DNA of 64,000 nucleotides from Aurantiochytrium sp. KH105. Lineage: Eukaryota > Sar > Bigyra > Thraustochytrida > Thraustochytriidae. The notes under the pieces were generated by a model. That model was not told the origin of the DNA. It worked only from the letters and a program-made list of their open reading frames with translations, and did no database searches. A program made the position numbers and the translations under genes. Positions 1 to 9,947 of this stretch are shown here, one piece after another; positions within the stretch are counted from its first letter, which is position 1; the number at the start of each line of letters is the position of its first letter. The stretch spans positions 124,001 to 188,000 of the forward strand of contig BGKB01000116.1 of NCBI GenBank assembly GCA_003116975.1, read 5' to 3'.

Positions 1-517
1 GGTGGCGCTTGTGCGGGGACCGGGGGCGAAGACGGAATACTTTCCTCAAGCGAACCTCGAGGATGCCGCGGTAGTTAGACTCGAATCATGCGAGTTGACC
101 AAGATGTTGGGACAGAAGCTGTGCAAGCCAGGCAATAAATTCGACAGTTCCTTTGGCGTGGTGCACGGCACGATCAACAAGATGGCAATGGGAATCATCA
201 AAGCGGAGCTAGCGGAGCTCATCCAGAAAAATCTGAGCCAATTCAGCGCGCGGGACTACATGACTCACGAGCAGCAGATCCTTGCGCGGGGGGCGATGTT
301 TGAAGCGTGCAAGGAGCCCACGCGCGAAGCGGCAATCGCTCGCGTGCACACTATATGCCAGAACTCCCGCGGCGAGCTCATGCTTGCGATGCACTGCCAA
401 CCGGGGACGGTGCCTGAGAAGTTCATGACGCTGAAGCGAGCGCGCAAGACCGTCGCGCTCATCGAGGACGCAAGTCCTTCGCCAATACGGTTATGTCGCC
501 GCGAGTTGCGCAACTAG
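1..517 (+). CDS. C-terminal part of an unrecognised protein, cut by the window edge
   Basis: A reading frame is open from the first bases to a TAG at 515-517, giving about 171 residues whose start lies outside the window. The product is soluble, mixed charge, mostly helical in character, with a Cys-containing middle part (around MLGQKLCKPG and ARGAMFEACKE) and a basic tail. I do not recognise the family. It sits only 17 bases from the end of an oppositely oriented BTB-gene fragment at 535-690, in a zone rich in broken genes, so it may itself be a truncated copy. The alternative is that it is the last exon of an intact gene to the left. Confidence 0.45.
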   Translation, partial: VALVRGPGAKTEYFPQANLEDAAVVRLESCELTKMLGQKLCKPGNKFDSSFGVVHGTINKMAMGIIKAELAELIQKNLSQFSARDYMTHEQQILARGAMFEACKEPTREAAIARVHTICQNSRGELMLAMHCQPGTVPEKFMTLKRARKTVALIEDASPSPIRLCRRELRN

Positions 518-534
518 CTAACTAACAGTAGTAA

Positions 535-690
535 CTAACTAAGCGCTTTCAGCGCGCGTCTGATGAATTGCATTGCAAGTGGAGACTCTTGGATGAAAGA
601 AGTCAAATCGTGCTCCGGCTTGTCATTGACGTTTTTCATTAAACACATCTCGCAGAGTGCCATGCCAAGGTGAAAAACGAACTGAAAATG
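535..690 (-). pseudogene. Fragment of a BTB-domain gene, paralogous to the relic at 4.6-6.8 kb
   Basis: The minus strand encodes the last ~40 residues of a BTB protein, including GMALCEMCLMKNV and FIQESPLAMQFIRRALKA, ending at TAG 535-537. The relic ending at 4627 carries nearly the same block (FIQESPLALHFIRRALKA). Compared with that copy, this one lacks 11 codons (33 bp) between FHL and GMALC, and it has ATG where the other has a premature TAG. Similarity fades near 690; no upstream BTB core is attached, because the next frame leftward on this strand belongs to an unrelated gene ending at 734. This is a 3'-end copy left by duplication, or a terminal exon whose gene is gone. Confidence 0.7.
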
Positions 691-733
691 TATTCTCTGA
701 TTGATCTTTTTGGCTAACGTGCTTGAGGAAAGC

Positions 734-2899
734 TCAAGGCGTTTCCTTCAAAGATTGAGCTTGCTTAGCCTCTTCGGCTTCGTCAGCCTGCAATCGAAGT
801 TTAGTTTCGACTTTAGTGATGAATTGGAAAAGTTTGTCGAGGACACCGACAGCCTCAGAGGCAACCTTCTCAAGCCTCTTCACACGCTCTATGAGCTCTC
901 TCGCGTTCTCACTATAATATTCAGTGAGTTCCTCCGCTTCTTCCTCGGTGTCTGGCGCCTGCAACACAAGAAGCGGCCAGACTCTGGTGATCCCCAGCTC
1001 TGACTTGACGATGGCAACACAATCTGCGCGCTCGTCTGCTTCCGGGACATCTTCAACTGGCTCCGAATTGAACCTAAGCACGCACGCTATCGGAGGGTAG
1101 TGATCGAGGCCGACAACAAGAGGCACACCATCGGGCGCAGGCGGACGCTCTGGCCCGACGAGCTCAAACGTCTTGGTCCACCTCTCCTCCAGCTCTGCAT
1201 ATTCTTGGTCAGTCAGCTCACCTGCTTCTCCCGCCTCGCGCGCGTCACGCTCCTTGCGCAGATGGTTCACCATGTTTCCGTCAAGGATGAGAACTCGAAG
1301 GCCAAACGGAAATCGAGTTCCTTCGACATCGCGATCGAGCGTCTTCGCATCCGGCGTGTCCCACACGAGCAGCTTCACCACGTCCTTCTCGCTCAGCTGA
1401 TCGTACTGCTCAGCGTTATTTATGCCACCATCACCAGTAGCAAATTCTGCCACGCTGCAAGCGCGTGGGGCAAAACGAACGTTTTGCATGAAGGTTTGGT
1501 ATTTCTTGCGACGCTGGCCACGTCCCTCATCTGAGCCGATGAGTTCATCCCACATCGCCCAGGCGCCATGCTCGTGAAGCGCCCCAACGTATCTCGTTAC
1601 TGCAAACTGCCACGTGAAGAGCACGCTCGAATTGTCGTAGCCCATAGGCCCGTAAAGCACCAGAGGCACGTACAGCACGTTCGAGAGTTCCTGGGCGCGG
1701 AAAAGCTCCGGCATGGTATCAATGCCATCGTAGCTTTGAAGCCATTCCTCGATCGGGACGGTACCCTCTCCAGGTAGACGTAAGTCCTCACGGAACGAAA
1801 GGCGCTGAGGCCAGTGTTGCGCCCGCTGCGACGCCAGGTTGGAGAGGGAACGACGCGCACGCGCTTTGCGGGAGCTGCTCGCGCTTACTTCCCATTCGCG
1901 TACCTCCTTAAACGCAGACTCGTCGTAGAACTTGACGTTGAACGAATACTCGAACTCGCTGAGCGTAGAATGCGTCTCTTTGTAGCCAATGCCGACGACA
2001 GAAGCTACTTCGATCTTCAAAGCGTTCTGCGATATGACCTCGTTTGATCTAGAGAAGCTGAGAATAACCTCATCGTGACGACGCTGCTCTTGAATCTCAG
2101 GCACGAGCCTTTGGACCTGCGGGAACTGCATCCTGTTCATGTAGTACCAGCGCGTGTTGCGGACATGAGGCTGGTACAAAGGAGGAATGAACCTAAACGT
2201 CTTTTTAACCATCTCACTCTCCGCGGATGTCGCCGTTCTGTTGCGACTCGCGCCGCTGGACCCTACCGCGACCGCAGGGATGGGCACGACCTCTGGCACG
2301 CTCAGAGTGACTTCCCGGTCATTCTCCATCTCGACCTTGCTGCTCGACGACGACACCACCTCGATTACCTTGGCGCCCAAATCGTTCAGCATGTAGAGCG
2401 CTTCGTTCATGGTCTCGTCGTCGATAGTACGCTGATAGGTGCTCAGCGGTAGATAGCGGTCTTCGTCAAGAGGGTGCTGGCGATACAGCTCGCCGTCGAT
2501 GAAGCGAAAGTTGGGGTCCTTTCGAATCGGAAAGCGATCCTGGAATTCGGGTGTGCGAGTGGTGGAGAGAGAGTAAACCTCAAGCGTCTCCGCGCACTCG
2601 AGACAGGATTTGAGGTGTTGGTAAATGCGCGGGTTTGCGAAAGGGACTTTGTCGTGGACCACGAGCAAGTATTTGGGCAGCTCCTGGTCTAAGGAAGGAA
2701 CTATCGAGTGAAAGAGGCCCTCTTCGTCTTCTTTGACGGTTGCGAGCGCGCTCCTTGTGTTCCTGCGACTGCGACGGCTAGTCAGGTGGCGCAGCTTCGA
2801 CGAGAAGCGGCGTCGGTTTTGCTCTCGCTCTGCGGCAGCTTGGAGTTCGGTTTGTTCCTTGCTCGCCGTCAGCTTGTTGCGAACGATTGCGAAGGTAAT
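734..2899 (-). CDS. Unrecognised protein, ~721 codons, no ATG near the 5' end
   Basis: One frame stays open from 2899 to TGA 734-736. The first part is basic and helical (SSKLRHLTSRRSRRN), then KYLLVVHDKVPFANPRIY, a Ser-rich linker, a central part with RFIPPLYQPH and RWYYMNRMQFPQ, and a C-terminal coiled coil rich in Glu, Lys and Leu (ELIERVKRLEKVA). Coding character is clear over the whole length, yet the N-terminal ~165 codons contain no ATG; the first is MNEALYML near 2410. The true start must lie in an upstream exon, or the gene is 5'-truncated. I see no transmembrane segment and do not recognise the family. It lies in the lower-GC accessory zone among broken genes, so it may be recently decayed. 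Confidence 0.55.
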   Translation of the reverse strand: MTFAIVRNKLTASKEQTELQAAAEREQNRRRFSSKLRHLTSRRSRRNTRSALATVKEDEEGLFHSIVPSLDQELPKYLLVVHDKVPFANPRIYQHLKSCLECAETLEVYSLSTTRTPEFQDRFPIRKDPNFRFIDGELYRQHPLDEDRYLPLSTYQRTIDDETMNEALYMLNDLGAKVIEVVSSSSSKVEMENDREVTLSVPEVVPIPAVAVGSSGASRNRTATSAESEMVKKTFRFIPPLYQPHVRNTRWYYMNRMQFPQVQRLVPEIQEQRRHDEVILSFSRSNEVISQNALKIEVASVVGIGYKETHSTLSEFEYSFNVKFYDESAFKEVREWEVSASSSRKARARRSLSNLASQRAQHWPQRLSFREDLRLPGEGTVPIEEWLQSYDGIDTMPELFRAQELSNVLYVPLVLYGPMGYDNSSVLFTWQFAVTRYVGALHEHGAWAMWDELIGSDEGRGQRRKKYQTFMQNVRFAPRACSVAEFATGDGGINNAEQYDQLSEKDVVKLLVWDTPDAKTLDRDVEGTRFPFGLRVLILDGNMVNHLRKERDAREAGEAGELTDQEYAELEERWTKTFELVGPERPPAPDGVPLVVGLDHYPPIACVLRFNSEPVEDVPEADERADCVAIVKSELGITRVWPLLVLQAPDTEEEAEELTEYYSENARELIERVKRLEKVASEAVGVLDKLFQFITKVETKLRLQADEAEEAKQAQSLKETP

Positions 2900-3659
2900 T
2901 CATGGATTGCGGACCAGCGCGCAAGTATCGGCCGGCGTCGTGCCTCTGCTAGTCGCGGAGCGCGGGGATAGCAGGCGGCGCTGCGATGGCGGGCGATGCC
3001 CCTTGTGCGACGCGACGCGCTGCGCGGTGGGCGTTGTTGTGCAAGCGACCGTCCCGCCAGGCGGATTGGTGTTTGCTGCTCCAAAGAGAGGACGAGAAGT
3101 CGTGTGCGCTCACAATGACTACACAGCGCCTGCGCGTTCTTCAAAATGCGTAGCTCCAGATGCGTAGCTCTGGTGCTTGACAAGGTGTAAAAAGTGTCTA
3201 ATTGAGGAACGACAGTAAGGCGTGTTTAGTAAGCGTGCACGTGCACACTGGCACGATGGGTCGCGTGCCAACTGCAGCTGCGTGATGGCAAGTGCGCTCA
3301 CTGGCGGGATAAATTGATAAGCGCATGCCACGGTCGCTGGCGCTCGCATCGCCATAATGTCTCTCTTTTTATAAATCAATCAAAATTAGTTCACTTGCAC
3401 GTGGAATTGGCCTGTGGCGCCCGCGAGCTAACGAAGCAGCCAGGCCTACGTGGGAGCAGACCAGCTTGTATATCGCTTGCGCAATGGGAGCAAGAGACTG
3501 GCGCGCGGAAACAAGCTCTGGTTAACTGATAGAAAGATCATACTATTCGCCGCGAAGATGAAGTCGTGTTTCTCATCGTATTGCTTGTCTCGCGTAGCAA
3601 GCAGAGCCAACAACCCGGGCAAGACGCACCAAGAAACCGAATAATACCTAATAGCTAGC
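2900..3659. other. Intergenic, no gene seen
   Basis: Only short unsupported frames occur here. If the 734-2899 gene has a first exon it should lie in this stretch, but I cannot place a donor/acceptor pair with confidence. Confidence 0.5.
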
Positions 3660-4302
3660 GTGTCGTCAACGCTGCACGATCTTCTCGATATGACGGAAAA
3701 GCAGAAGTTCGTGGAAAAGGAGTTTTCAAGGCACCTCACCGAGACCCCCAAAGTCATTCATCAAGGCTACTCCAAGCGTTTCTGCTACGCAAGGCACAAG
3801 AGCATAATGAACAACAAGCAGCGGAATTTTCAAGAGGAGGCTGCGCAAGAGGTTCAATTGCGACGCTTGCGCCGAACGGCTGGCTTTGCTCGCATTGGGA
3901 GTATAAATTTACCTTGAAGCGGAAGCGTCAAAGTCGGGTAGAGGGCAGGGCGACCTTTGCTTCCTACGCCATCTCGGCATAGCTTGTCAGTGGGTTGCAC
4001 TGGTTGTAGAAACAAAGCATTTAAAGGGCAACACCCACGATGCAGCCAAACTCAAGCTCGTAAGTGCACAGACTAAGAGATACCTCGACTTCACGCGCCA
4101 GATCTTTGACACTGGCAAGGTCCCCATTGTCTTTGGTGTTGCGGTCGTTACAGAAGATAACTACGGGCGCGACCTTCATGTCTTGCACGGCACAATCTAT
4201 TGCTCGAACCACGGCTCGCACACTGGTCTCCAAGAGCTATGCCGCGCACACCCCGGTATCGACTTTCCAGAGTTGTGGTTTGTCACGTCGACCTCTGCGT
4301 AA
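3660..4302 (+). pseudogene. Frame-broken relic of an unrecognised gene
   Basis: Two adjoining plus-strand frames look coding. The first starts at ATG 3660 and gives 85 residues that are basic and helical (LTETPKVIHQGYSKRFCYAR), ending at TGA 3915-3917. The second, in another frame, is open from 3907 to TAA 4300-4302 and has no ATG; it reads ALVVETKHLKGN, then KVPIVFGVAVVTEDNYGRDL, then LQELCRAHPGIDFPELWFV. The overlap suggests one gene split by a frameshift or a missed intron. The V-E-T-K turn after a hydrophobic strand resembles the E-x-K half of a PD-(D/E)xK nuclease core; that is a weak inference. The opposite strand has a shorter competing frame (4021-4233). Confidence 0.4.
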
Positions 4303-4626
4303 CTCCTCAAGTACATCACTTTTTAGTCTTGGAAAGGCGCGTTACGACCTGCGTGGCCCCCGCCGCGATTATGAGTCGTTTGGTGCCGATTTGGCTCAGC
4401 TTCACGGCCGCGTTATCGCCGTAAAATCCATTGCAGGCGCTTGTCTTCAAGAGGGCTTTAAAGTCCTTGCGCAACTTTGACAACGGATCCGACCAGTCGT
4501 AGTCAGGCAGTGAACATTAGACTCGGATCACCTCTTTCTTTCCACAAATCCGTACATTAATCAAGCTTCACGGTCCGCTAAAATTGCAACAGTCTCTATA
4601 GTACTTAGATTGTACGTGATTTCTGT
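4303..4626. other. Intergenic between two relics, nothing seen
   Basis: AT-richer sequence between the converging ends of the 3.7-4.3 kb relic and the BTB relic. No frame or RNA gene stands out. Confidence 0.5.
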
Positions 4627-6795
4627 CTAATTATACGCTTTCAGCGCACGTCTGATGAAATGCAGCGCAAGTGGAGACTCTTGGATGAAAGAGGCCAAAT
4701 CGTGCACGCGCTCCGGGTTATCATGAACATTTTTCTACAGACACATCTCGCAGAGTGCCATGCCGAGCCGACAATCGAAATAATCAAAGACTGTGATCAA
4801 ATGGAAAGCCACTTGCCAACGCCACGACACCCCTTGCCGCCAAGAACAGATCTGTCCTATATTGCTCCTCGTCGGAGTGGTCACAAAGGATCTAAACGCC
4901 TTGAAGAGTGAATCATCTCCAGGAAACTTGACGTTTTCACCTTCGCTCTCCATCCACTTCTCCCTGTGGCCGGCAAGCAAGAACCTGTGAAAGTATCCGC
5001 ACATCCGGATGAGCGTGTGAGACGATATGCAATCGTCCGCCCCGCTGCCCTGAAACTCAAAGACCACGTCCACATTCGGACAATCTGGGGGGATCGGGAG
5101 CAGCTGGTACGGGTAAACGACTGGTAAATTGTTTTCCGGGAAGAGAGCACAGTGCATTGCGCTCCACTTCAAAGGGTTCTGCATTATACTGCACGCCAGA
5201 GCGTGTACATTCTGCACATCGAGGGGAGCACGATCACCGAGGTAGAGAGAAAGCTCCTCCAGTCCTATCACGCGACTGACGTGCTGGAAAATGGGGACGT
5301 CAACCAGCGCAATCAACTTGTTAAGATCATGCGTCTTGGCAGCAAAGTACTTTGCTGCCATTGAAATGCAAGCAGCGGCCCCGCGGCGCCAGTAGTCGCG
5401 GTGTCTCTCCACCATCCCAATTGTAAGCTTGACAGCTCGCTCAAAAATTTGAGTGTAGATGTTGAACTCTACCGACTCCTCGAACAACGTGCCCACGCCG
5501 ATCTCGCCAATCTTACCCTCGCGACTAAATTATTGGACCCATTCGGGGCGACCTCTTACGTCGCGCGTGTACACCTCATCATGGATAAAAAGTGAGAGGT
5601 ACTTGTCGGCAAATGATTCGTTGGTCTCGTTGATTGTGATGGCAGCTGTAAAGAGATCTTCACGGTCCAGGAACTCAACACCAAATTCGCCGAACCAGTC
5701 ACATGCACTGCATACAAGGAACAAACCTTGGTCGCTGCGGAGCTACAGTGTTTGTGTGCTGTCCACCTTGAAGAGGTACTTCAACAACCCTGGCTTCCGA
5801 TGAAAGACCTCCGCTAGTACGTCATCACTCGGACAGTACCAAACCGCCTCACAGCACAAAGCCGGTAACCCCATCAGTTCCGGATCGTGCAGGACTGAGG
5901 ACTCGTGGTCCTGGGTTTTAAACGCTACCAATGTCTTCGCAGCAATGCTCTTGTCGGATACGCGACGCAGGTCACCCAGCACGGTCTCACTCAGCCGAGT
6001 TTCAGTCTCTGCAGCAAACATGAGCAGGAGACCAGCCACCGCGTCGATGTCCTTTAGAACATTGACGAATTGATCATTGATGGACCACGGGGTAAGGTCG
6101 TACACAGTCGTAAATTCCCCGTACTCGAATCCCGCAGGACGTTGGATTGCACGCGTGAGCATGGACATGAACTTGTCCTCGAACGACTTCAGCTCAGCGG
6201 TGGTGAAAATGCTATGCATGAGAATCTCACGAAGGAGATCCAGAACATTGGGAAGATGCCAAGCGTTTTCACGACTCGTTGCGCATAGAATCGAGTCGAG
6301 AACTGCATGTGCGAACGTGCTGTTCGCTTTCATGTGGCGAATCACGAGCGCTTTGAACAATGCGAGATAGTTCACGGATTGAAGCGCCAGTTTGAGTCGA
6401 AGCTCTTCTGGCAAGCGCTCGGCGTTGGACGGTCCGAAACTGAGTACAATCACGCCTAGGTATGGGCTAAGAGCGGCGTGTCTATCAGCAACACGACCGA
6501 GCGCGTACGCAAAGCCATCGAAGTCACTGATTTCACGCTGAAAGGCTCTGTCAAAGGGCCCATTGTAGAATGCCACCGCCCCATCCAACTCATCGCAGCA
6601 TGTGATCATGCACGACTGCAGGAAGAAGGCCTACTTAATGTTCGCATCTTCGCGATACATTGTAGAGATACGACCCGTGATGGAGGCCATCGTTGCCATT
6701 GAAGTGTCCATATTTTGTTCGCATGCGCGAATGAACTGCTCCTTGACACGCGAGAATAGCGCACTGGCGACGGCATTCGATTCACACCGACGGCA
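4627..6795 (-). pseudogene. Helical-repeat + BTB protein gene interrupted by in-frame stops
   Basis: A single minus-strand frame runs from 6795 to TAG 4627-4629 without any frameshift but is crossed by four stops: TAG 6631-6633, TAG 5743-5745, TAA 5530-5532 and TAG 4735-4737. Between the stops the product reads as one protein: an N-terminal ~400-residue helical, ARM/HEAT-like part (LVIRHMKANSTFAHAVLDS), then a BTB core (VDVVFEF, then SSHTLIRMCGYFHRFLLAG), then the helical C-terminal box of a BTB fold (ALCEMCL, stop, KNV, FIRRALKAYN). BTB proteins usually act as dimerising adaptors, often for cullin-3 ligases. At the last stop the paralogous fragment at 535-690 has ATG, so that stop is a nonsense mutation rather than a recoded glutamine. 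Short introns could explain one or two of the other stops. Most likely a recently inactivated gene. Confidence 0.72.
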
Positions 6796-7656
6796 CTAGG
6801 CGAGAACCACCCAGGCGGGCGAAATGCTGAGGCCAGCCCACCGCGCAGAGAGTTAAGCGACACCGACGCTCTCCGCACCTCGGCGGCAAAAGACCCAGAG
6901 CCATTGCTCGTGGTACTCTTCCGGAATATCCAAAGATGTCCCGTACCAGCTTTGAGCAACATCTGCTCCATGAACACTAGGGATCCTCGCGCGGCTCCGG
7001 GCATACAGCAAGGACACCCCCCCTCCCATCAAGGCCAACCTCCAACGGACCCCATTTTTGAGAACTTCCATCGACATCGACAAGGCTGCAATGCAAACAA
7101 AGGCTGGGGTCACATCAAATCCTGATGGAATTAGCTTGACCCTAATCACAGTCTCCAACGGTAAAATCGTCGATCACTTGTCACAACAACCGGATTCCCC
7201 GGTCTCTCCCAGCAGCGAAATCGCGATCGGCCAATGGCTTGTCTTACAATGCAATCGAGACAGGAAACGAAAGCAAAGCTGAGGGCAGGGGGGGGATTGG
7301 TTGATGGGGTGGGTGGTGTTGAATGAAACAAGAAAGCTAAATTGATCGTGAGAGAGAATAAATAAAACTAACCGTGTGCGATGGCCTGAGAGGAATGGGG
7401 AAAGGATGTGGGTCAGAATTCAGGGGCAACGGAGGAAGAATAGTGCCCACTGTCACTGCCGTTACGACAGCTTGAAGTGTGAAATGGCCAACCCACTCTC
7501 GAACCATATTATCATTTGCCCGGACCCGATGTGTGAGATAAATTTGAGTGACTCTGCAGTTTATCAAGGCATAAATCTGTAAAGCAGCGTGCAGATTCGT
7601 CCACGCTCTGGATAATCTTGCCGTCGGTAAACACGCCTGGTCGCTGAGCCCCATCC
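6796..7656. other. Upstream of the BTB relic; possible decayed 5' part
   Basis: The same minus-strand frame continues past TAG 6796-6798 and TAA 6853-6855 up to about 7158 and still looks partly coding (DIPEEYHEQWLWVFCRR), so the BTB gene may once have started further right. The 6796-6865 part could instead be a short intron ending in CTCGCCTAG. From 7160 to 7656 I see only the 5' flank of the membrane-protein gene. Confidence 0.35.
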
Positions 7657-9549
7657 ATGACCGTCGAGGCGGCTGTCGCGGAAGAAGCTCGTACGGGTGA
7701 TGTTTCCAGTCAAAACGTACAAGCTCCCGAGGCTCTAGCGGCGCACGACGCTCGCGCGCCTCATGATGCCGACGCGGATGCTACTACATCGTCTCATGTT
7801 GCTGCTAATGCTTATGCAAAACCTCATACTAATGGTCATGCTCATGCTCACGATAATGACAATCATAATACTGTCACTACCGTTGCCACGGCTGTCATCA
7901 CTTCTCCTGATGATGCCACTGACGCCGCTAACGACGCTGACACACTGCAAAGTGGTAGAACAAGGTACATTACTGATGATGCTCTCGATGGTAGCGCAAA
8001 GAAGAAAGCGCAAAGGCCACGAAGAGCAAGCGACGACAGCATTGGGAGCGAAGATATATCATGGGGCAACATGACGAACGACCTCACTGTCGCGAGCGTA
8101 CATTCCGAACACAACGACCGTTCCGTCAGAGACGAGATCGTGGCGGCTTTTACGCTCACTTTACGCGTGTCTATCTTTGCGATTGTGGGTCTATCGCAGG
8201 AATTCTATTGGCTTGCGCGCCTCCTCGTCTTTGACTTGCACATGGGGGATGATCCAATCTTCGTGCCAACGACCAAGGCGGGCATTTTTGTTCACCATGC
8301 AACCCTCGTGCTGACATTTGGCTTTCTTCCAGCCATGCTCGCCGCATATTCGCGGATGCACCCCCTGCGAGCCTTTTTCATCTTCTACGTACCCATCATT
8401 ACGTGGGCCATCGTCTGGGACCTCGTCCCCTTGGCAGCAATTTGGAAGCTTTGCATTCCATATGCATACATCCCGCTGGCACTTCGAATCTTTGTGGTGT
8501 CGAAACGAAGCTCGCTTCCGCAAAAAGCAATCTCCTTTTTTGTTAGCCTCCTGCTCGGTAACATGCTCGTGATCTTTGTCAACTCCAATGATCTTTCAAA
8601 AAGTACGGTGAAACGCATCCTCTTCACATCCGTTTTGGTTCCGTTAATCAAGGAACTCACGGCTTCGTGGTTCCGCTCGTCGACGCGAAACCTCGTCACC
8701 AAAGCGGACGCAGCCATTGGTCGTACAAACCGGGCCGTACCGTGGGCGCAGCTGCTTCTCATACAAATTGTCTGGGCCGTGTACGGACGGATGCTCTTTT
8801 CCGAGGCAGAAGACGACACGGTGCTGACCATCATCGTTATTTTGCAGGGAGCCACAGAGATTTCTTTGCGCCTGAGTATTCGTTGGCGCGATAAGAAAGT
8901 TCGCACCGCGAAGCGCTTTGTACATGCCGCCATGTATGACCGATTTGGACTGCCCTACCCAGAGCAGCACGCTTCCGTCCTGATTGTGCCGGACTCGAAC
9001 ATCTTCAGGGAGGTTGGAACGAGGAATCGAGATGGAATCGAGCGGGTCTTTTATGGCATGGTGGTCTTGTGCGATATGCTTGCCGAGTACATTGCAATTC
9101 TCATGGTACCACTCATCATTCTTACATTTCGCACCAGGATTATCCTCATTCCTCTCAACTATTACAGCAATCAATTCGACGCAGCAACCCCTTTTCAAGG
9201 AATCGATGTTTGGCCGCTTGCGCGATGGACTGCTCTTCAGCTCGTCACAGAGCTCATCGTGGACGCTTTGTGCATTGCGTATGAACGAAAGCACCTCAAA
9301 ATAGACCTCGAAAGGCTCTGGAGTAGGCGCCCTTCGTCCTTCGTGCCATGGGTCATCTTTGCTTCTCTTGGCGCCGCACCGTTTGTCTACCTCACACTCG
9401 ACACAGACCTTTGTGCCGATCCAGGCAAGAATTACTGCAATTGCGCAAATGGCAATGGCCTTTCGAGCGGAGGTCTTTTGCAAAAGTATTGCGAGCAGCT
9501 GTATCCGCTCACCTTTGGGATTCCGTACAACACTTCGGTCACTCCATAG
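7657..9549 (+). CDS. Multi-pass membrane protein of unknown function
   Basis: 630 residues from ATG 7657. Residues 1 to about 165 are hydrophilic and low complexity (Ala, Asp, His, Asn, Thr), probably cytosolic. The rest is strongly hydrophobic, with roughly eight to nine membrane segments, for example around FAIVGLSQEFYWLARLLVF, AFFIFYVPIITWAIVWDLV, AISFFVSLLLGNMLVIFV and YIAILMVPLIILTF, and a short hydrophilic end after VIFASLGAAPFVYLTL containing several Cys (CADPGKNYCNCANG). I see no transporter or channel signature I can name. The N-terminal region is rich in GAT/GCT codons, giving a more repetitive base pattern than the rest. It is convergent with the RCC1 gene. A lineage-restricted membrane protein is the safest reading. 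Confidence 0.85.
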   Translation: MTVEAAVAEEARTGDVSSQNVQAPEALAAHDARAPHDADADATTSSHVAANAYAKPHTNGHAHAHDNDNHNTVTTVATAVITSPDDATDAANDADTLQSGRTRYITDDALDGSAKKKAQRPRRASDDSIGSEDISWGNMTNDLTVASVHSEHNDRSVRDEIVAAFTLTLRVSIFAIVGLSQEFYWLARLLVFDLHMGDDPIFVPTTKAGIFVHHATLVLTFGFLPAMLAAYSRMHPLRAFFIFYVPIITWAIVWDLVPLAAIWKLCIPYAYIPLALRIFVVSKRSSLPQKAISFFVSLLLGNMLVIFVNSNDLSKSTVKRILFTSVLVPLIKELTASWFRSSTRNLVTKADAAIGRTNRAVPWAQLLLIQIVWAVYGRMLFSEAEDDTVLTIIVILQGATEISLRLSIRWRDKKVRTAKRFVHAAMYDRFGLPYPEQHASVLIVPDSNIFREVGTRNRDGIERVFYGMVVLCDMLAEYIAILMVPLIILTFRTRIILIPLNYYSNQFDAATPFQGIDVWPLARWTALQLVTELIVDALCIAYERKHLKIDLERLWSRRPSSFVPWVIFASLGAAPFVYLTLDTDLCADPGKNYCNCANGNGLSSGGLLQKYCEQLYPLTFGIPYNTSVTP

Positions 9550-9947
9550 AAGACACCATATCGTACGACTTGACAATACGTCGAGCTACGCCAGAAAACT
9601 GCGGCATCTCTCTCATTTTCGTGTTGTCCTTCCACCCCCCTTTTCTTTCTTGTCTGCTAGTAGTGTATACATGGCTTCAATCTAGGCACTTAATTAAGAA
9701 TACGCATGTATTCGAGCCATCCCGTCTGCTAGTACTTGGCCTAGTCCGTGGACATTTTATTCTTTTGGGTTTCACTTTCTGTGCTACTAGCCTAGGTATA
9801 CATACACAAAAATGGCTCGCCCGCCAAGAGAGACCTACAGAATCTACAAGAATCACTCAGAGTTCTAAAATGTGATTGTGCTAGCGTGATATATTGTTGC
9901 TTGCTTTCCGAGGAAGAAAAGCTATGGTGAAAAGGGAAAAGCCAATC
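9550..9947. other. Convergent 3' interval
   Basis: AT-richer sequence between the 3' ends of the membrane-protein gene and RCC1; presumably both 3' UTRs. Nothing else seen. Confidence 0.6.

Noticed and set aside
4735..5745. UAR-to-Gln recoding in the BTB gene
   Set aside because: All neighbouring genes end normally at TAA/TAG/TGA, and the paralog has Met, not Gln, at the last stop; kept only as a secondary option in the findings.
8644..9576. 310-codon minus-strand frame opposite the multi-pass membrane protein
   Set aside because: No domain and it mirrors a convincing membrane protein.
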